DNA of 64,000 bases from Campanula takesimana (Eukaryota > Streptophyta > Magnoliopsida > Asterales > Campanulaceae). The stretch spans positions 1,426,001-1,490,000 of the forward strand of contig JAOWBW010000222.1 in the NCBI GenBank assembly GCA_026119855.1, read 5' to 3'. Each line of letters begins with the position of its first letter. The first letter of the stretch is position 1. Below the pieces are notes generated by a model. The model made no database searches. It had not been told where the DNA came from and worked only from the letters and a program-made list of their open reading frames with translations. This document shows, piece by piece, positions 63,896-64,000 of this stretch. Both the position numbers and the translations under genes were made by a program.

Positions 63896-64000
63896 TTATG
63901 TGTATGCTTTGCAGATATATGTGCTTGTGTGAGATGTGAAATTGGAATTGCGAGAGAAAATTGTGATTGTGGTGTGATATGATCTTGAAAGCACCTTTGT

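Larger units (their letters stand above)
62018..64000 (-). mobile_element. Tat-C: 3' end of a Retand-like element, minus strand
   Basis: A 3' LTR (62018-63320), a hairpin (63326-63384), a segment shared with Tat-B and a 52-bp tandem array follow one another, then the window ends. By analogy with Tat-B, pol and gag lie to the right. It abuts the Copia-3 5' LTR at CTAGG (62013-62017), the expected target duplication. Confidence 0.8.

Noticed and set aside
1..64000. tRNA genes, organelle DNA inserts or pararetrovirus copies
   Set aside because: No cloverleaf-like segment, plastid or mitochondrial gene, or viral movement or coat protein motif was recognised; every reverse transcriptase seen belongs to copia or Tat-type gypsy elements.

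Overview
This window is nuclear DNA of a flowering plant, most likely a eudicot. The evidence is AT-rich sequence with intron-split genes, Stowaway-type MITEs with CTCCCTCCGTCCC ends, Ty1/copia elements primed by a TGGTATCAGAGC site, and Tat-lineage Ty3/gypsy elements carrying an archaeal-type RNase H and antisense extra ORFs. I cannot name the species. The Tat elements with 3' tandem repeats resemble Retand of Silene, which hints at Caryophyllales only weakly. No tRNA, rRNA, CRISPR or bacterial-type gene was seen.

Left part (1-17.6 kb): a gene-bearing segment hit by small transposons. It holds the terminal exon of an unknown plus-strand gene (3711-4176) and a seven-exon minus-strand Elongin A gene (5531-8742). 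That gene is cut inside exon 3 by a 1.1-kb solo LTR (6800-7908, TSD CATTT) and is also one base out of frame. Upstream of its coding start lies Copia-1 (9420-16006, TSD CTCTG), whose 3' LTR contains a 579-bp Harbinger-type MITE. Several Stowaway-like MITEs are scattered here, one of them in Elongin intron 1.

Middle (17.6-39.8 kb): a MITE-like element sits inside a (TA)n microsatellite (17633-18494). A broken plant-mobile-domain (PMD) gene (20138-21288) abuts, tail to tail, the C-terminal part of a Mutator-like transposase (21283-21642). Copia-2 enters the transposase at 21643; it has LTR-internal-LTR-partial internal structure and contains a 1.75-kb TIR element with a gene-like insert. Tat-A (plus strand) interrupts Copia-2 at 32636; its polymerase region is mostly deleted but it keeps an antisense spliced ORF.

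Right part (39.8-64 kb): Tat-B (minus strand) starts at 39841 inside the Tat-A antisense ORF. Read along the minus strand it has gag, protease, RT, RNase H, archaeal RNase H and integrase, then a convergent antisense DUF7745/PMD-like ORF, tandem repeats, a hairpin and the 3' LTR. It carries a 3-kb Tekay/Del-type solo LTR in gag (50094-53066, TSD CATAG) and Copia-3 just upstream of gag (53649). Copia-3 is almost intact, with one in-frame amber codon. Tat-C begins at 62018 inside the Copia-3 5' LTR and runs off the window. The inferred order of insertion is MULE, Copia-2, Tat-A, Tat-B, Copia-3, Tat-C: a nest six deep.

The most unusual signal is a set of short GC-rich self-complementary modules in this AT-rich DNA. 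Each LTR-element family has its own module sequence, but the layout recurs: doublets about 22 nt apart, often in about 73-nt units, placed upstream of the TATA box in U3 and again in the 5' leader. Homologous positions in Copia-2 and Copia-3 carry unrelated modules. Tat LTRs carry triplets spaced 29 nt. A second notable signal is a hairpin next to the Tat 3' LTR that shows a compensatory base-pair change between Tat-B and Tat-C.
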